DNA of 64,000 nucleotides from Gammaproteobacteria bacterium (GCA_029246545.1 JAQWMX010000001.1:25691-89690), one strand, 5' to 3'; positions 8,047-17,228 are shown, numbered from the stretch's first letter. Numbers and translations are program-made. The notes: generated from the letters alone by a model not told the origin.

Positions 8047-9542
8047 TCTGGCGGAAGTTTTGAAAAAATTTCTGTCATAGCAACACCTGAATTACGAAGC
8101 TTGGATACTTCTTTGAAGAAAATGAGCGAGGCTATTGCCATGACGATGAGCCAGATATATGTAGAGTGGAAATACCACCCTGACAGACTGGCAGACATAT
8201 CTTTAGCAATATGAATAATTAAAAAAACTGTAAGAGTAATCACTCCCAAAATAGCAATCAGTAATCTGTAGGCCTGCTTTCTGAATAGTTTGATGTTGCT
8301 GGCTATTGAAGGATTTTTTATTGGCAGAAAAAGAACCGATAAACACACCAGGATGAAGTTGACAAGCATCGAAGTAACAAGGATATCAATTCCAAGAAAA
8401 AAATCACCCGCGAAGTGACTACCTAGGATGCCAATTGAGGCCATTACGCCACTTAACACTATCGTTAAATAAGGAGTATTGAATCTGGTGTGAATTCTGG
8501 AGACAGCTTTCGGAAAAATACCATCTTCAGCCCATGCATACATTAACCGGGAAACGGCCAGGAGCATTGCAGGTAAATCGTTGATCAATGCGATCGCAGC
8601 GCCCCCGATGATTGCGACTGCCCATCCGGGAGACAATAGATAGCTCAATAACCCAGGGGCAGTAACATCTTGAATTAAAGATCTTTCAGCAATGTAGTTC
8701 CAAGGTACAGCATGGTAAATTGCAGCAGTGAAGAAGAAGTAAAACAGCCCCACGGACGAAATCGAGATGATGATGGCAAGAGGTAGTGATCTTCCAGGAT
8801 TTTTAGCTTCACCACCCGCCTGAGCGATTGAGTCAAATCCAATAAAGCTGGAAAATAATACGGCTGCTGCCGCAAGAAATATTCTAAAATCAAAGGGGGA
8901 CGAAACACCTAATTCCAATTCAGTTCCCTCCTGAATTAGTACAGCTTCAGCAAACTCCTGTTGGTCGATTAAGAAACCAGCGACAATAACAATGCCTCCA
9001 AGTAAAAACATCAAAAACATCATCGGCACTAAGGTCTTTTCATAAAGCTTCACGCCCCGAATATTGACGTAAACAAAAGTCCACAGAAACACAAGGGCAA
9101 GGGACACTCTGACCCAACCTGTATCAAGCATGATTGCTAAATCATCCCAGCCTAACGAACTTGCAATGTCTCTGAGGAAAGTGATCAAAACGTAAGATAC
9201 TACGCCGATAGCAATTGACAAACCAAACCATTGTGCAAAGCTGGCGATGAAACCAAGGTACGGGCTCAAGGACCGGCTGGCGTAGATATAGCTCCCACCT
9301 GCTCTCGGCATAGCCGACGCGAGGATAGCGTAAGCTATGGCTGCAAAAATTGCCGGGACTGAGGCAAATAAATAAGCAGCTAACACATGCTCTCCAATGC
9401 CTGGCACATTTCGTTGGATCATAAAAGGAACCACGTATATGCCTGCTCCGAGCATGGAACAAATGCCAGTGGCCGCTAAACCGACAAGGCCCAGGCCTCG
9501 GGTAAGTTTTGGCGATGGTTGTGAGACAAATCCTTCAGACAT
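8043..9542 (-). CDS. Amino acid permease, APC superfamily
   Basis: 499 residues with about 12-13 hydrophobic segments. The first transmembrane segment carries the APC substrate/Na+ motif GICSMLGAGIYVVP, and later blocks such as FIGFDSIAQAGGEAKNPGRSLP (the conserved E-x-x-x-P-x-x-x-P region) are present. It acts in the inner membrane to take up amino acids or polyamines; the substrate cannot be predicted. The gene overlaps the AKR-Rid start by 4 bases and begins 95 bases after the end of Anbu copy 2, all on the minus strand. Confidence 0.92.
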   Translation of the reverse strand: MSEGFVSQPSPKLTRGLGLVGLAATGICSMLGAGIYVVPFMIQRNVPGIGEHVLAAYLFASVPAIFAAIAYAILASAMPRAGGSYIYASRSLSPYLGFIASFAQWFGLSIAIGVVSYVLITFLRDIASSLGWDDLAIMLDTGWVRVSLALVFLWTFVYVNIRGVKLYEKTLVPMMFLMFLLGGIVIVAGFLIDQQEFAEAVLIQEGTELELGVSSPFDFRIFLAAAAVLFSSFIGFDSIAQAGGEAKNPGRSLPLAIIISISSVGLFYFFFTAAIYHAVPWNYIAERSLIQDVTAPGLLSYLLSPGWAVAIIGGAAIALINDLPAMLLAVSRLMYAWAEDGIFPKAVSRIHTRFNTPYLTIVLSGVMASIGILGSHFAGDFFLGIDILVTSMLVNFILVCLSVLFLPIKNPSIASNIKLFRKQAYRLLIAILGVITLTVFLIIHIAKDMSASLSGWYFHSTYIWLIVMAIASLIFFKEVSKLRNSGVAMTEIFSKLPPE

Positions 9543-9637
9543 TTATTTACTCCGAAGTCGTTTTTTTTGCTAATTATGATTACTTCCTGTCAATTTTTCA
9601 TTGCAAATTGACAATACGTAGCGTAAATAAAACATGA

Positions 9638-10381
9638 TCATTGATTGATTACTTTTTTATCTTTATAGGTCCAAGTCATTGGCGACAATTGATTAAAGGC
9701 TTCTTTAAGACGATTATCCCATGCCTTCTTTAAATCCCTTAGAAAATCATTGTCTTCTTCGAAACGATGATAAGGCTGAAGTGCAAATGAATTAGCCGTA
9801 TAAAGAATGACTTCAATTGGTGGCCCTACTGCCAAATTACTGCGCATGGTTGAGTCCATTGATACCAATGCACAAAGAGCAGCAGTTTCTAGAGTAGTAT
9901 CCTGGTTAATAATTCTATCTAGAATTGGCTTGCCATATTTACTTTCTCCAATTTGAAGATAAGGTGTACCAACCGAGCTTCTAATATGATTCCCAGCAGG
10001 ATAAATCAAAGCAAGCCCATGATCTCTCCCCTTTATTTGGCCACCCAGTAAAAAACTCGCTTCAAAAGCAGGGCCTGAATTGTCGTGTCTTTCCATCTGA
10101 GCACGGCTTACTTCACCTAAATAATCAGCTGCCTCATTCAGAGTCGTCACAGTGTTTAAATTAACAGGAGTATTCAACCTAATGTCTTTTTTCATCTGAT
10201 GCATAGTTGCCTGGCTTGTTGCCAAGTTTCCAGCAGATAACACAACAAACTGCCTCTCAGTTCCTAGATCAAAACGGAACATTTTGCTATACACACTGGC
10301 CATATCAACACCGGCATTAGTTCGAGAATCTGAACAAAATACGATACCGGAGTTCACCGAAATAGCGACACAATACGTCAT
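9638..10381 (-). CDS. Anbu-family proteasome-like peptidase, copy 2
   Basis: 247 residues, estimated by eye at about 60-65% identity to copy 1 over nearly the whole length. It starts MTYCVAIS, so Thr2 would be the N-terminal nucleophile. The CSDSRTNAGVD and YSKM motifs supply the Asp and Lys, so both copies look catalytically competent. Differences concentrate in the region after SRTNAGVD, in the 60-110 segment and in the C-terminal tail. Unlike copy 1, an AAAGG Shine-Dalgarno is visible about 10 bases before the ATG. It is the first gene of a minus-strand run leading to permease, AKR-Rid, AMMECR1, ATP-grasp and alpha-E. Duplication within one locus is unusual for Anbu. Confidence 0.93.
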   Translation of the reverse strand: MTYCVAISVNSGIVFCSDSRTNAGVDMASVYSKMFRFDLGTERQFVVLSAGNLATSQATMHQMKKDIRLNTPVNLNTVTTLNEAADYLGEVSRAQMERHDNSGPAFEASFLLGGQIKGRDHGLALIYPAGNHIRSSVGTPYLQIGESKYGKPILDRIINQDTTLETAALCALVSMDSTMRSNLAVGPPIEVILYTANSFALQPYHRFEEDNDFLRDLKKAWDNRLKEAFNQLSPMTWTYKDKKVINQ

Positions 10382-10577
10382 AAAAAAAGACCTTTAATAA
10401 TGCGGTTTTATTTTAAAGCTGATAAAAAATTGAAAAATGAGTATAGCGGAAATAGCATTCAAGAAAAGAAAAATCTATATCATAAAACTACTGACTATCA
10501 ACAAGAAACTAACACTTTTTAAGCCAAAAAAAGGCTTCAAACGAAACCCTTTTCTAAACTTGTATCCATGTCTATAA

Positions 10578-11057
10578 CTATTGCTCTGGCATATCTTCAC
10601 CGGCATCAAGAGCTTCTTGCTTAGACGTATACCCTTTAGCAATCCAATCACGCCAAGCTTCTACATTAGGGCCACAACCTCCATCGTTTGGGCTATAAAA
10701 TTCATCATCCTTAATAATAATTCCTATAGCTCCACCAGGTCGACCATCACGTAAAGGGCAAACTATTACAGTAAGTTCATCACCTGGCTGGAAAGAAAAA
10801 CCATTCATCGCTGGTGCGCGAGTAACCAAGGAAGCCGGCGCTGCACCTTCGAAAGCCCATACCTCATCATCAGCAGTTCGAATATAAACTGCAGTGTGCG
10901 GGCTATTAAAAGCCCAGCGAACTACTTCACCACTCATGACTTGTTCAGTTGCTCGATCAAACATCGCAAAACTGTGATGCGCAGAAGCAACGTTGACTGC
11001 ATCGATAGTCAATGCAGCCAAAACTAGAGTTGATAATGTTTTTAAAGATAATTTCAT
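10578..11057 (-). CDS. DUF6152 family periplasmic protein
   Basis: 159 residues with a clear signal peptide, probable cleavage after ASA at residue 26. The mature protein begins HHSFAMFD, a start shared by DUF6152 proteins, followed by an OB-like beta-rich region (GEVVRWAFNSPHTAVYIRT) and PGDELTVIVCPLRDGRPGG. Two cysteines are present in the mature protein. The function of the family is not established. The gene stands alone with spacers of about 170-200 bases on both sides. Confidence 0.8.
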   Translation of the reverse strand: MKLSLKTLSTLVLAALTIDAVNVASAHHSFAMFDRATEQVMSGEVVRWAFNSPHTAVYIRTADDEVWAFEGAAPASLVTRAPAMNGFSFQPGDELTVIVCPLRDGRPGGAIGIIIKDDEFYSPNDGGCGPNVEAWRDWIAKGYTSKQEALDAGEDMPEQ

Positions 11058-11225
11058 ATTATTGTCTTTTATTAATTCAACAATGAATTAAGCGTAAACT
11101 TATTGTAATTACAATGAGAAATCAAACTGATCATCAAATACCGGACTTTTATTTTGACCTGTCAGATCAGCAGGTAAATCTGGATTTCTTGTTTAGCCAT
11201 TTGAAAATAATTGAGGAATGATGAA

Positions 11226-12446
11226 TTAAATCTCAAGTTTAAGCTCACTGTTAACTCGATTCTTAATAACTAACCAAATCAAAGCAAAAAGAATAACCAG
11301 CAATAATGGAATAGCACCAATATTAACTAGCTGCCAACCAAAGGCATTTTGCAAAACGCCTGATGAAAGCGAGGCTACCGTCACCATACTAAATACTGCA
11401 AAATCATTTAGGGCTTGCGCCTTATTTTTTTCCTTCTCTTCATAAGTGTCTGTGATCATAGAAGTTGACCCAACAAAGAGAAAATTCCAACTAATACCTA
11501 AACACACTAATGCCATCAAATAATGCCAAAAACTCATTCCATGTAAATTTATGCCAACACATAAAAAACCAAACACGACGCCACTAAACAATATTTTGAT
11601 TACTCCAAATCGCGCTATCAATATGCCTGTTACAAATGACGGCGCAAACATTGCAAGCACATGCCATTGAATAACTATGGCAGTATCATTGAATAGAAAT
11701 GCGCTTTGATCCATGGCCAGTGGTGTCGCCGTCATGACAAAACTCATTACGCTATATCCAAGCATGCCACTCAACAAAGCAACAATATATCGAGGTTGTT
11801 TAGCAATTATTAACAATGAGCGTCCTGTATCCCGAGTAGTATTACCAACTTCATCTAATCGAGCAGATTTATTTTTTTCTTCAAACTTCAGAAATGAAAA
11901 AACGAATAAAATGATTACATAAAGTCCTATTACTGAAGCATAGCTACCAGCAAATTCTGCACCTTGAATCCATTCTCTGGAATATTTCGCTAAATTAGGC
12001 CCAATGACTGCAGCAACAACACCACCCAACATCACAAAGGAAATTGCTTTACTCTTGTCAGGCGCATCAACACTTTCTGCTGCAGCGTAGCGCATATAAT
12101 TAGCAAAGCCCTGGAATATTCCCACAGAAAAAGTTCCTAATACAAACAACCAAAAATGATGATTTATTATTGCTTGATAACCTATTGTGCCACCTCCAAT
12201 GCCAAATAGAGCGGCAATCATAAAAGTTGTTTTACGCCCTAAGCGTTGCATTAACATAGCCGCAGGAACACTAGCGAGCATGGTGCCGACAAATTGTGCT
12301 GCTATGGGCAATGTTGCTAGAGATTTATCAGTTGCTAATCCAAAACCAACTAAAGCTGCAGTTGCAACTATTAAAGAGGTGCAACTCATCATGATACAAA
12401 CGCCCACGGTAAGCAGTGAAAGGTTTCGATTTAGGAAAGACAGCAC
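11226..12446 (-). CDS. MFS transporter
   Basis: 406 residues with 12 predicted membrane segments. The loop between helices 2 and 3 carries MLMQRLGRKTTF, the MFS A-motif region, and the central loop FEEKNKSARLDEVG is hydrophilic, as usual between the two six-helix halves. Acts as a secondary transporter in the inner membrane. The substrate is unknown and no neighbouring gene suggests one. The stop lies about 170 bases from the DUF6152 start. Confidence 0.88.
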   Translation of the reverse strand: MLSFLNRNLSLLTVGVCIMMSCTSLIVATAALVGFGLATDKSLATLPIAAQFVGTMLASVPAAMLMQRLGRKTTFMIAALFGIGGGTIGYQAIINHHFWLFVLGTFSVGIFQGFANYMRYAAAESVDAPDKSKAISFVMLGGVVAAVIGPNLAKYSREWIQGAEFAGSYASVIGLYVIILFVFSFLKFEEKNKSARLDEVGNTTRDTGRSLLIIAKQPRYIVALLSGMLGYSVMSFVMTATPLAMDQSAFLFNDTAIVIQWHVLAMFAPSFVTGILIARFGVIKILFSGVVFGFLCVGINLHGMSFWHYLMALVCLGISWNFLFVGSTSMITDTYEEKEKNKAQALNDFAVFSMVTVASLSSGVLQNAFGWQLVNIGAIPLLLVILFALIWLVIKNRVNSELKLEI

Positions 12447-12541
12447 TTTTTTTAACCCCTTTCAGGTAGTAGTAGGTAGACAAATTCCCCTGTGCCGATT
12501 AACACTTATTTAAAGTAAAAAGTTCAGCAGGGTCGATTTTA

Positions 12542-12892
12542 TTATTGGTTTAATAATTGCTCAGCGGGGGTATTAGGTAGATTATGTGCTGAGGCAATTG
12601 CTTCACAACATACAGTACCAGCATGTACATTTAATCCATTAAAAAAACCTGAATCAAAAGCTAGGGCTTTTTCCCAACCAGCGTCCGCCAATCTTAGCAC
12701 ATAGGGAAGTGTGGCATTATTTAAGCCAAAATAGTCATCATCGCTCAGGTCAAAACCTATACATATACCTTGACCCAAGCCTTCCTGCACTAGAACCTCA
12801 TGAGCATGATGGACTAATTCATGGACGCTAGAAGGCACCATACCTGCTCGATTTTCCTTATCTTTTATTTCTTTAGGGATGCCGACCGGCAT
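12542..12892 (-). pseudogene. ald: Alanine dehydrogenase remnant with a large in-frame internal deletion
   Basis: 116 codons remain of a protein that is normally about 370. Residues 1 to about 54 match the Ald N-terminus (MPVGIPKEIKDKENRAGMVP, then HEVLVQEGLG and SDDDY). They are joined directly to the Ald C-terminus (NATLPYVLRLADAGWEKAL, then GLNVHAGTV). Roughly 250 central residues, including the Rossmann NAD-binding domain and most catalytic residues, are missing, and the frame is kept across the junction. It cannot be an active dehydrogenase. The ATG abuts the stop of the upstream zinc-type ORF. The identity of both ends is confident; whether the mini-protein is made is unknown. Confidence 0.85.
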
Positions 12893-13138
12893 TTATTTCT
12901 TCTTACGTCGAGTGCTAACAACAATAACCCGGATAAAGCGGTTTTTATCTCGTGTTGTATGTTGTTGATTTAAAAAAGCATTACCAAGGGAAAGGTTTTT
13001 ATTTCGATCATTTTCTTCTTGTCTAGGCTTATCTTTGACTGGCAAATCTCGCGGCAAGTGATATCTACATAGTCCATCTTGGACCGCTGCTCTTTTACAA
13101 GGCTTACCTGTCGATTTGGCGATCGCTTTACATTGCAC
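12893..13138 (-). CDS. Small Cys/His zinc-type protein
   Basis: 81 residues. The N-terminal part has the pattern C3-x10-C14-x9-C24-x2-H27 (QCKAIAKSTGKPC, then GLCRYH), a small putative zinc-binding motif seen in short bacterial and phage proteins. The rest is hydrophilic and very basic, ending RRKKK. The stop touches the start of the ald remnant, so the two may be co-transcribed. The role is unknown; nucleic-acid binding is possible given the charge. The gene is short, but the motif and its position support it as real. Confidence 0.6.
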   Translation of the reverse strand: MQCKAIAKSTGKPCKRAAVQDGLCRYHLPRDLPVKDKPRQEENDRNKNLSLGNAFLNQQHTTRDKNRFIRVIVVSTRRKKK

Positions 13139-13410
13139 TGTTTTTTATCAACTGCATCCACTACAAACTCATCCTAGCTATAAAACTCTATTAGAAATGC
13201 TGAAATAACTGCTAAACGGCAGTTTGTCTATATAATATCCACCAAAACAAGACAATCCAGTATAAAAGGCTTTTAGCATTCTAACCACCCTATTAAAAGA
13301 ATTTAATTTCAAAAGTTTATAAGTTTTGGAATAAATCAAATAAATAAAACATATTTGACTTTACTTCATAAGCCATTATTCTTCTCCTCTTAAATCGAAA
13401 AGGAATACGA

Positions 13411-13830
13411 ATGAAGATTATTCTTTCTAAGTTATTATTGATTGCCTTGATAGTATTGGCTTCTTTCACTTTGCCAGCTGTAGCTCAAGAAGAAGCTCCT
13501 CCTGGTGTTTGGCTTTCCCAGTCCGGTTCTTACCGTTTAAGTTATAGTTCCCAATATTTTCCTATTCCTACAGAAACGCCTCATGAATGGATTCTTTATA
13601 TACTTGATGGTAATCGCCGGCCGATAGAAAATGCAGTTATTGAAATCCACGGCTATCACCCCGAGTCGCGTGAAATTTTATCTCGCATGACCTACATAAG
13701 TTCACATTTAGGCAGAGGCGCCTATCAGGTGCTAAATATGTATTTTCATCAACGTGGAGATTGGGAACTAAATATCGTTATTTCCAGTGGTTCAAAAATT
13801 GATTCAGTGATTGTTCCACTATCAATTTAG
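13411..13830 (+). CDS. YtkA/FixH-like periplasmic protein
   Basis: 139 residues with a signal peptide (cleavage after AVA near residue 25). The mature part matches the YtkA/FixH-like beta-sandwich: HEWILYILDGNRRPIENAVI, then GRGAYQVLNMYFHQRGDWEL, equivalent to the family motifs for a small cupredoxin-like domain. Members are linked to copper handling or cytochrome oxidase assembly, but that is family knowledge and no oxidase gene is nearby. AAGGAA sits about 9 bases upstream of the ATG. Confidence 0.7.
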   Translation: MKIILSKLLLIALIVLASFTLPAVAQEEAPPGVWLSQSGSYRLSYSSQYFPIPTETPHEWILYILDGNRRPIENAVIEIHGYHPESREILSRMTYISSHLGRGAYQVLNMYFHQRGDWELNIVISSGSKIDSVIVPLSI

Positions 13831-13866
13831 CAAAGATCTGATTTAAAACGATTTTGTTAAGCCTAA

Positions 13867-13920
13867 AGTTGCTCTTCACAGCATAAGCAGCTATGCTTCG
13901 CCCCCATGAATAGAGCAACT
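13867..13920 (+). ncRNA. Nested stem-loop in the ileS upstream region
   Basis: AGTTGCTCT (13867-13875) pairs perfectly with AGAGCAACT (13912-13920). Inside it, AGCATA (13880-13885) pairs with TATGCT (13892-13897). This two-level stem lies between the YtkA-like gene and ileS, upstream of a terminator. It may be part of an ileS leader RNA or the 3' end of the upstream transcript. It resembles no RNA family I can name. Confidence 0.45.
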
Positions 13921-13950
13921 ATTTACTCAGGAATTATATTTATTTTTCAG

Positions 13951-14025
13951 CACTGAAAAGTGGGTTGAATTAGTCGTTATTATTAAAAAATAGATTAAAA
14001 AAACCCGCTTTAAAGCGGGTTTTTT
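13951..14025 (+). terminator. Terminator with possible antiterminator upstream of ileS
   Basis: The strong stem acccgctt/aagcgggt (14003-14020) is followed by a run of T (to 14025), a typical Rho-independent terminator, only about 43 bases before the ileS start. Upstream, CACT-GAAA-AGTG (13951-13962) forms a small hairpin. The overlapping GTGGGTT (13960-13966) could instead pair with AACCCGC (14002-14008), which is the 5' arm of the terminator. That gives a terminator/antiterminator choice. The terminator is firm; the switch is inferred. Confidence 0.75.
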
Positions 14026-14067
14026 GTATTTACACATTGAGAAAATAGTAAATCGAGATATTTAAGC

Positions 14068-17000
14068 GTGACTATAGAAAACAAAACATCAAATGAATCC
14101 TTTTCGTTTGTTGCAGCTGAACATAAGGTTTTAGATTTTTGGAAAAGTAACAATATTTTTCAAGAATCATTAGCGCAGACTAAAAACTGCAAACCTTTTA
14201 TCTTTTATGATGGCCCGCCCTTTGCAACAGGCCTGCCCCATCATGGACATCTGGTTGCATCTACCTTAAAAGACATTATCCCACGTTACTACACGATGAA
14301 GGGCCATTACGTGCAACGCCGTTTTGGTTGGGACTGTCATGGTCTGCCGATTGAGCATGAAATCGACAAATCTTTAGGCATGTCTTCCCAGCAAGCGGTC
14401 GAAAAACTTGGCATAAAAGGCTATAACGATGAATGCCGAGGAATTGTGCAACGCTTTTCTGCCGAATGGGAAAAAACGATTACCAGAATAGGACGCTGGG
14501 TTGATTTTGAGAACGACTACAAAACCATGGATCCCTGGTTTATGGAATCCGTCTGGTGGGTGATCAAACAGCTCTGGGAAAAAGAGTTAATTTATCAGGG
14601 CGTTAAAGTTGTACCATTTTCGACTGCTTTAGGGACCGTGTTGTCTAATTTTGAAGCCAGCTCCAACTACCAGGATGTTCAAGATCCAGCAGTTACTGTT
14701 TTATTTAAACTTAAGGGCGAAGATGCTTATGTAGCAGCCTGGACCACAACCCCATGGACTTTACCTTCAAATCTGGCGCTTTGTGTTAATGCCAATATCC
14801 CGTATATCAAAGTTAAGGATCAAGACAACGGCGCGCTAATCTATATTGCTGAAGCTCGTTTGGAAGCCTTAAGTAAGCATAAGAACATAGAACTCATTAG
14901 CCAACATAATGCCAGCGATTTGATCGGCAAACTTTATGAACCGTTATTCCCATATTTCACAGATCTAGTGAACGAAGGTGCATTTCAAATTTATGCTGAC
15001 GACTATGTCACTACTGACAGTGGTACTGGCGTTGTTCATCAAGCTCCTGCTTTTGGCGAAGACGACTATAGAGTCATGAAAAATAATGGCGCTACTGCAT
15101 TGGTCTGCCCTATAGATTTCGAGGGTAAATTCACAGCAGAAGTCAGTGACTATGAAGGGCTATATGTTAAAGATGCTGATAAGGAAATCATTCGACGCTT
15201 AAAGGATGAAGGTAAACTTTATATTCAGGAAGTTATCGATCACAGCTACCCTTTTTGTCCGCGCTCAGACACACCAATCATCTATCGCACCATTCCTTCT
15301 TGGTATGTGAAAGTTGAAAGCATTCGTGATCGTATTAGTGCTGCCAACCAACAAGTAAACTGGGTTCCAGGCCATATAAAAAATGGTCGCATGGGCAACT
15401 GGTTAGACAATTCCATTGACTGGAGTATTTCTCGTAATCGCTATTGGGGAACGCCTCTACCTGTTTGGATTAATGACGTAACAGACAAACGTATATGCAT
15501 CGGTTCTATTGCAGAATTAGCAGACTATACCGGCGTCACTGTAGATGACCTGCATCGTGAATATGTCGATGAACTAACCTTCACTCTCGAAGGAGAAGAA
15601 GGCACCTATCGACGTGTCGAAGAAGTTTTAGATTGCTGGTTTGAATCTGGCTCAATGCCATATGCGCAATTGCATTACCCTTTTGAAAATAAAGAAGTAT
15701 TCGAAGCAGGCTTTCCAGCAGAATATATTGCAGAGGGACTAGACCAAACACGCGGTTGGTTCTATACCTTATTGGTACTGAGCACCGCCTTATTCGACAA
15801 ACCTTCTTTCAAAAATGTGATTGTCAACGGCATGGTCTTGGCAGAAGACGGCAAAAAAATGTCCAAGCGCCTGCAAAATTACACTGCTCCTGATGCTTTA
15901 ATGGAAGACAATGGTGCTGATGCTTTACGCCTGTATTTAATTAATTCTGGCTTGGTCAAAGGTGAAGAGCAGCGCTTCACTGATAGCGGCGTAAAAGAAA
16001 TGGTACGACGTGTATTGTTGCCTTGGTTTAACTCATTTAAGTTCTTACAAACTTATGCAGCCATCGATAATTGGAAAGCTGAAAATATAGAAGATTTTAC
16101 CTTTGACAACATTGTCGACCAATGGATTATTTCAAAACTTCAGACGCTTAAAGCCAATGTTGCAAACGAAATGGCAGAATATAAGCTATACAACGTTGTC
16201 CCTGCCTTATTCGAATTCATTGAAGATCTAACCAACTGGTATATACGCCTGAATCGTTCACGATTTTGGTCTGAAGGTATGACAGAGGATAAAGAAGCTG
16301 CATTTAAAACGCTTTATCTTGTTTTGAGTGAGCTTAATATCAGTCTGGCACCCTTTGCACCGTTTTTATCCGAACATATTTATCAGGAGTTAAGTGTTTT
16401 TACTCCAACAGAAAGTGAGCGTAAACAGTCTGTGCATCTTTGCTCTTATCCGGAGGCTAAAGAAAGTTACATCCAGCCTGCTTTAGAAGCAGCAGTTGAA
16501 CGCATGCAAAGTATTATTTTGCTAGGTCGTCAAAAGCGTGAGCTTGTCAAAATTAAAACTAAGATTCCTTTGGCTCGTCTCACTATCATTCATGAAGACC
16601 AAAGCATGCTAGATGAAATTTCAAAACTAGAAACTTACATAAAATCAGAATTGAATGTGAAAACGCTGAACTATTCTACTGCTGAAGATGAATTTATAAA
16701 TCTTTATGCCAAGCCTAACTCCCCAGTTTTGGGTAAACGCTTTGGTAAAGAATTTAGAACATTCAAAAGTTTGATAGAAAATCTAAACGTTAAGCAATTA
16801 AAACAATTGCAAGATGAGGGTTCTTTAAACCTAGAAAATGAAATGTTTTCGACAGAAGACATTTTAGTATTCCGTGAAGCTAAAGCTGGTACTGATGCAA
16901 TCTCAGACCGATTTATAACAATAGAGCTGGATACAGTACTAACAGATGAATTACTTGCTGAGGGCTCAGCCCGAGAAATTGTCAACCGCATTCAAAAAAC

Positions 17001-17211
17001 CCGCAAAGACTTGGATTTCAATGTGGCTGACCGTATCAAAATTAACTATTTTGGGTCTGATGAAGTGTTAGCAATTATTCAAAATCATCAGGAATACATC
17101 GGCAAAGAAACTCTATGCATTGAATTTATTGTTGATGAAAAAGCCGACCAACACCATTTTGAACTTGATGAAAATTTAGTACTTAATTTAAATATCGAAA
17201 AAGCCGAATAA
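14068..17211 (+). CDS. ileS: Isoleucine-tRNA ligase, type 2 (eukaryote-like)
   Basis: 1047 residues from a GTG start. Charges tRNA-Ile. The class I HIGH motif is HHGH (in TGLPHHGHLVAST) and the second motif is KMSKR (in EDGKKMSKRLQNY). The length, the KMSKR variant and the lack of the C-terminal CxxC zinc motif of E. coli-type IleRS all indicate the type 2 enzyme, related to eukaryotic IleRS and usually mupirocin-resistant. The editing (CP1) region includes TTTPWTLPSN and GTGVVHQAPAFGEDD. The gene sits just after a terminator and 17 bases before aroG, so both are likely on one transcript. Confidence 0.96.
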   Translation: MTIENKTSNESFSFVAAEHKVLDFWKSNNIFQESLAQTKNCKPFIFYDGPPFATGLPHHGHLVASTLKDIIPRYYTMKGHYVQRRFGWDCHGLPIEHEIDKSLGMSSQQAVEKLGIKGYNDECRGIVQRFSAEWEKTITRIGRWVDFENDYKTMDPWFMESVWWVIKQLWEKELIYQGVKVVPFSTALGTVLSNFEASSNYQDVQDPAVTVLFKLKGEDAYVAAWTTTPWTLPSNLALCVNANIPYIKVKDQDNGALIYIAEARLEALSKHKNIELISQHNASDLIGKLYEPLFPYFTDLVNEGAFQIYADDYVTTDSGTGVVHQAPAFGEDDYRVMKNNGATALVCPIDFEGKFTAEVSDYEGLYVKDADKEIIRRLKDEGKLYIQEVIDHSYPFCPRSDTPIIYRTIPSWYVKVESIRDRISAANQQVNWVPGHIKNGRMGNWLDNSIDWSISRNRYWGTPLPVWINDVTDKRICIGSIAELADYTGVTVDDLHREYVDELTFTLEGEEGTYRRVEEVLDCWFESGSMPYAQLHYPFENKEVFEAGFPAEYIAEGLDQTRGWFYTLLVLSTALFDKPSFKNVIVNGMVLAEDGKKMSKRLQNYTAPDALMEDNGADALRLYLINSGLVKGEEQRFTDSGVKEMVRRVLLPWFNSFKFLQTYAAIDNWKAENIEDFTFDNIVDQWIISKLQTLKANVANEMAEYKLYNVVPALFEFIEDLTNWYIRLNRSRFWSEGMTEDKEAAFKTLYLVLSELNISLAPFAPFLSEHIYQELSVFTPTESERKQSVHLCSYPEAKESYIQPALEAAVERMQSIILLGRQKRELVKIKTKIPLARLTIIHEDQSMLDEISKLETYIKSELNVKTLNYSTAEDEFINLYAKPNSPVLGKRFGKEFRTFKSLIENLNVKQLKQLQDEGSLNLENEMFSTEDILVFREAKAGTDAISDRFITIELDTVLTDELLAEGSAREIVNRIQKTRKDLDFNVADRIKINYFGSDEVLAIIQNHQEYIGKETLCIEFIVDEKADQHHFELDENLVLNLNIEKAE

Positions 17212-17228
17212 GCGATAAGAGAATTATC

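Noticed and set aside
10521..10537. AAGCC-A7-GGCTT hairpin between Anbu 2 and DUF6152
   Set aside because: Only a 5-bp stem with a poly-A loop and no T run after it in either direction; not a convincing terminator.
13831..14067. T-box leader for ileS
   Set aside because: The conserved GGGTGG-type T-box core is not present; only a general attenuator candidate is reported.
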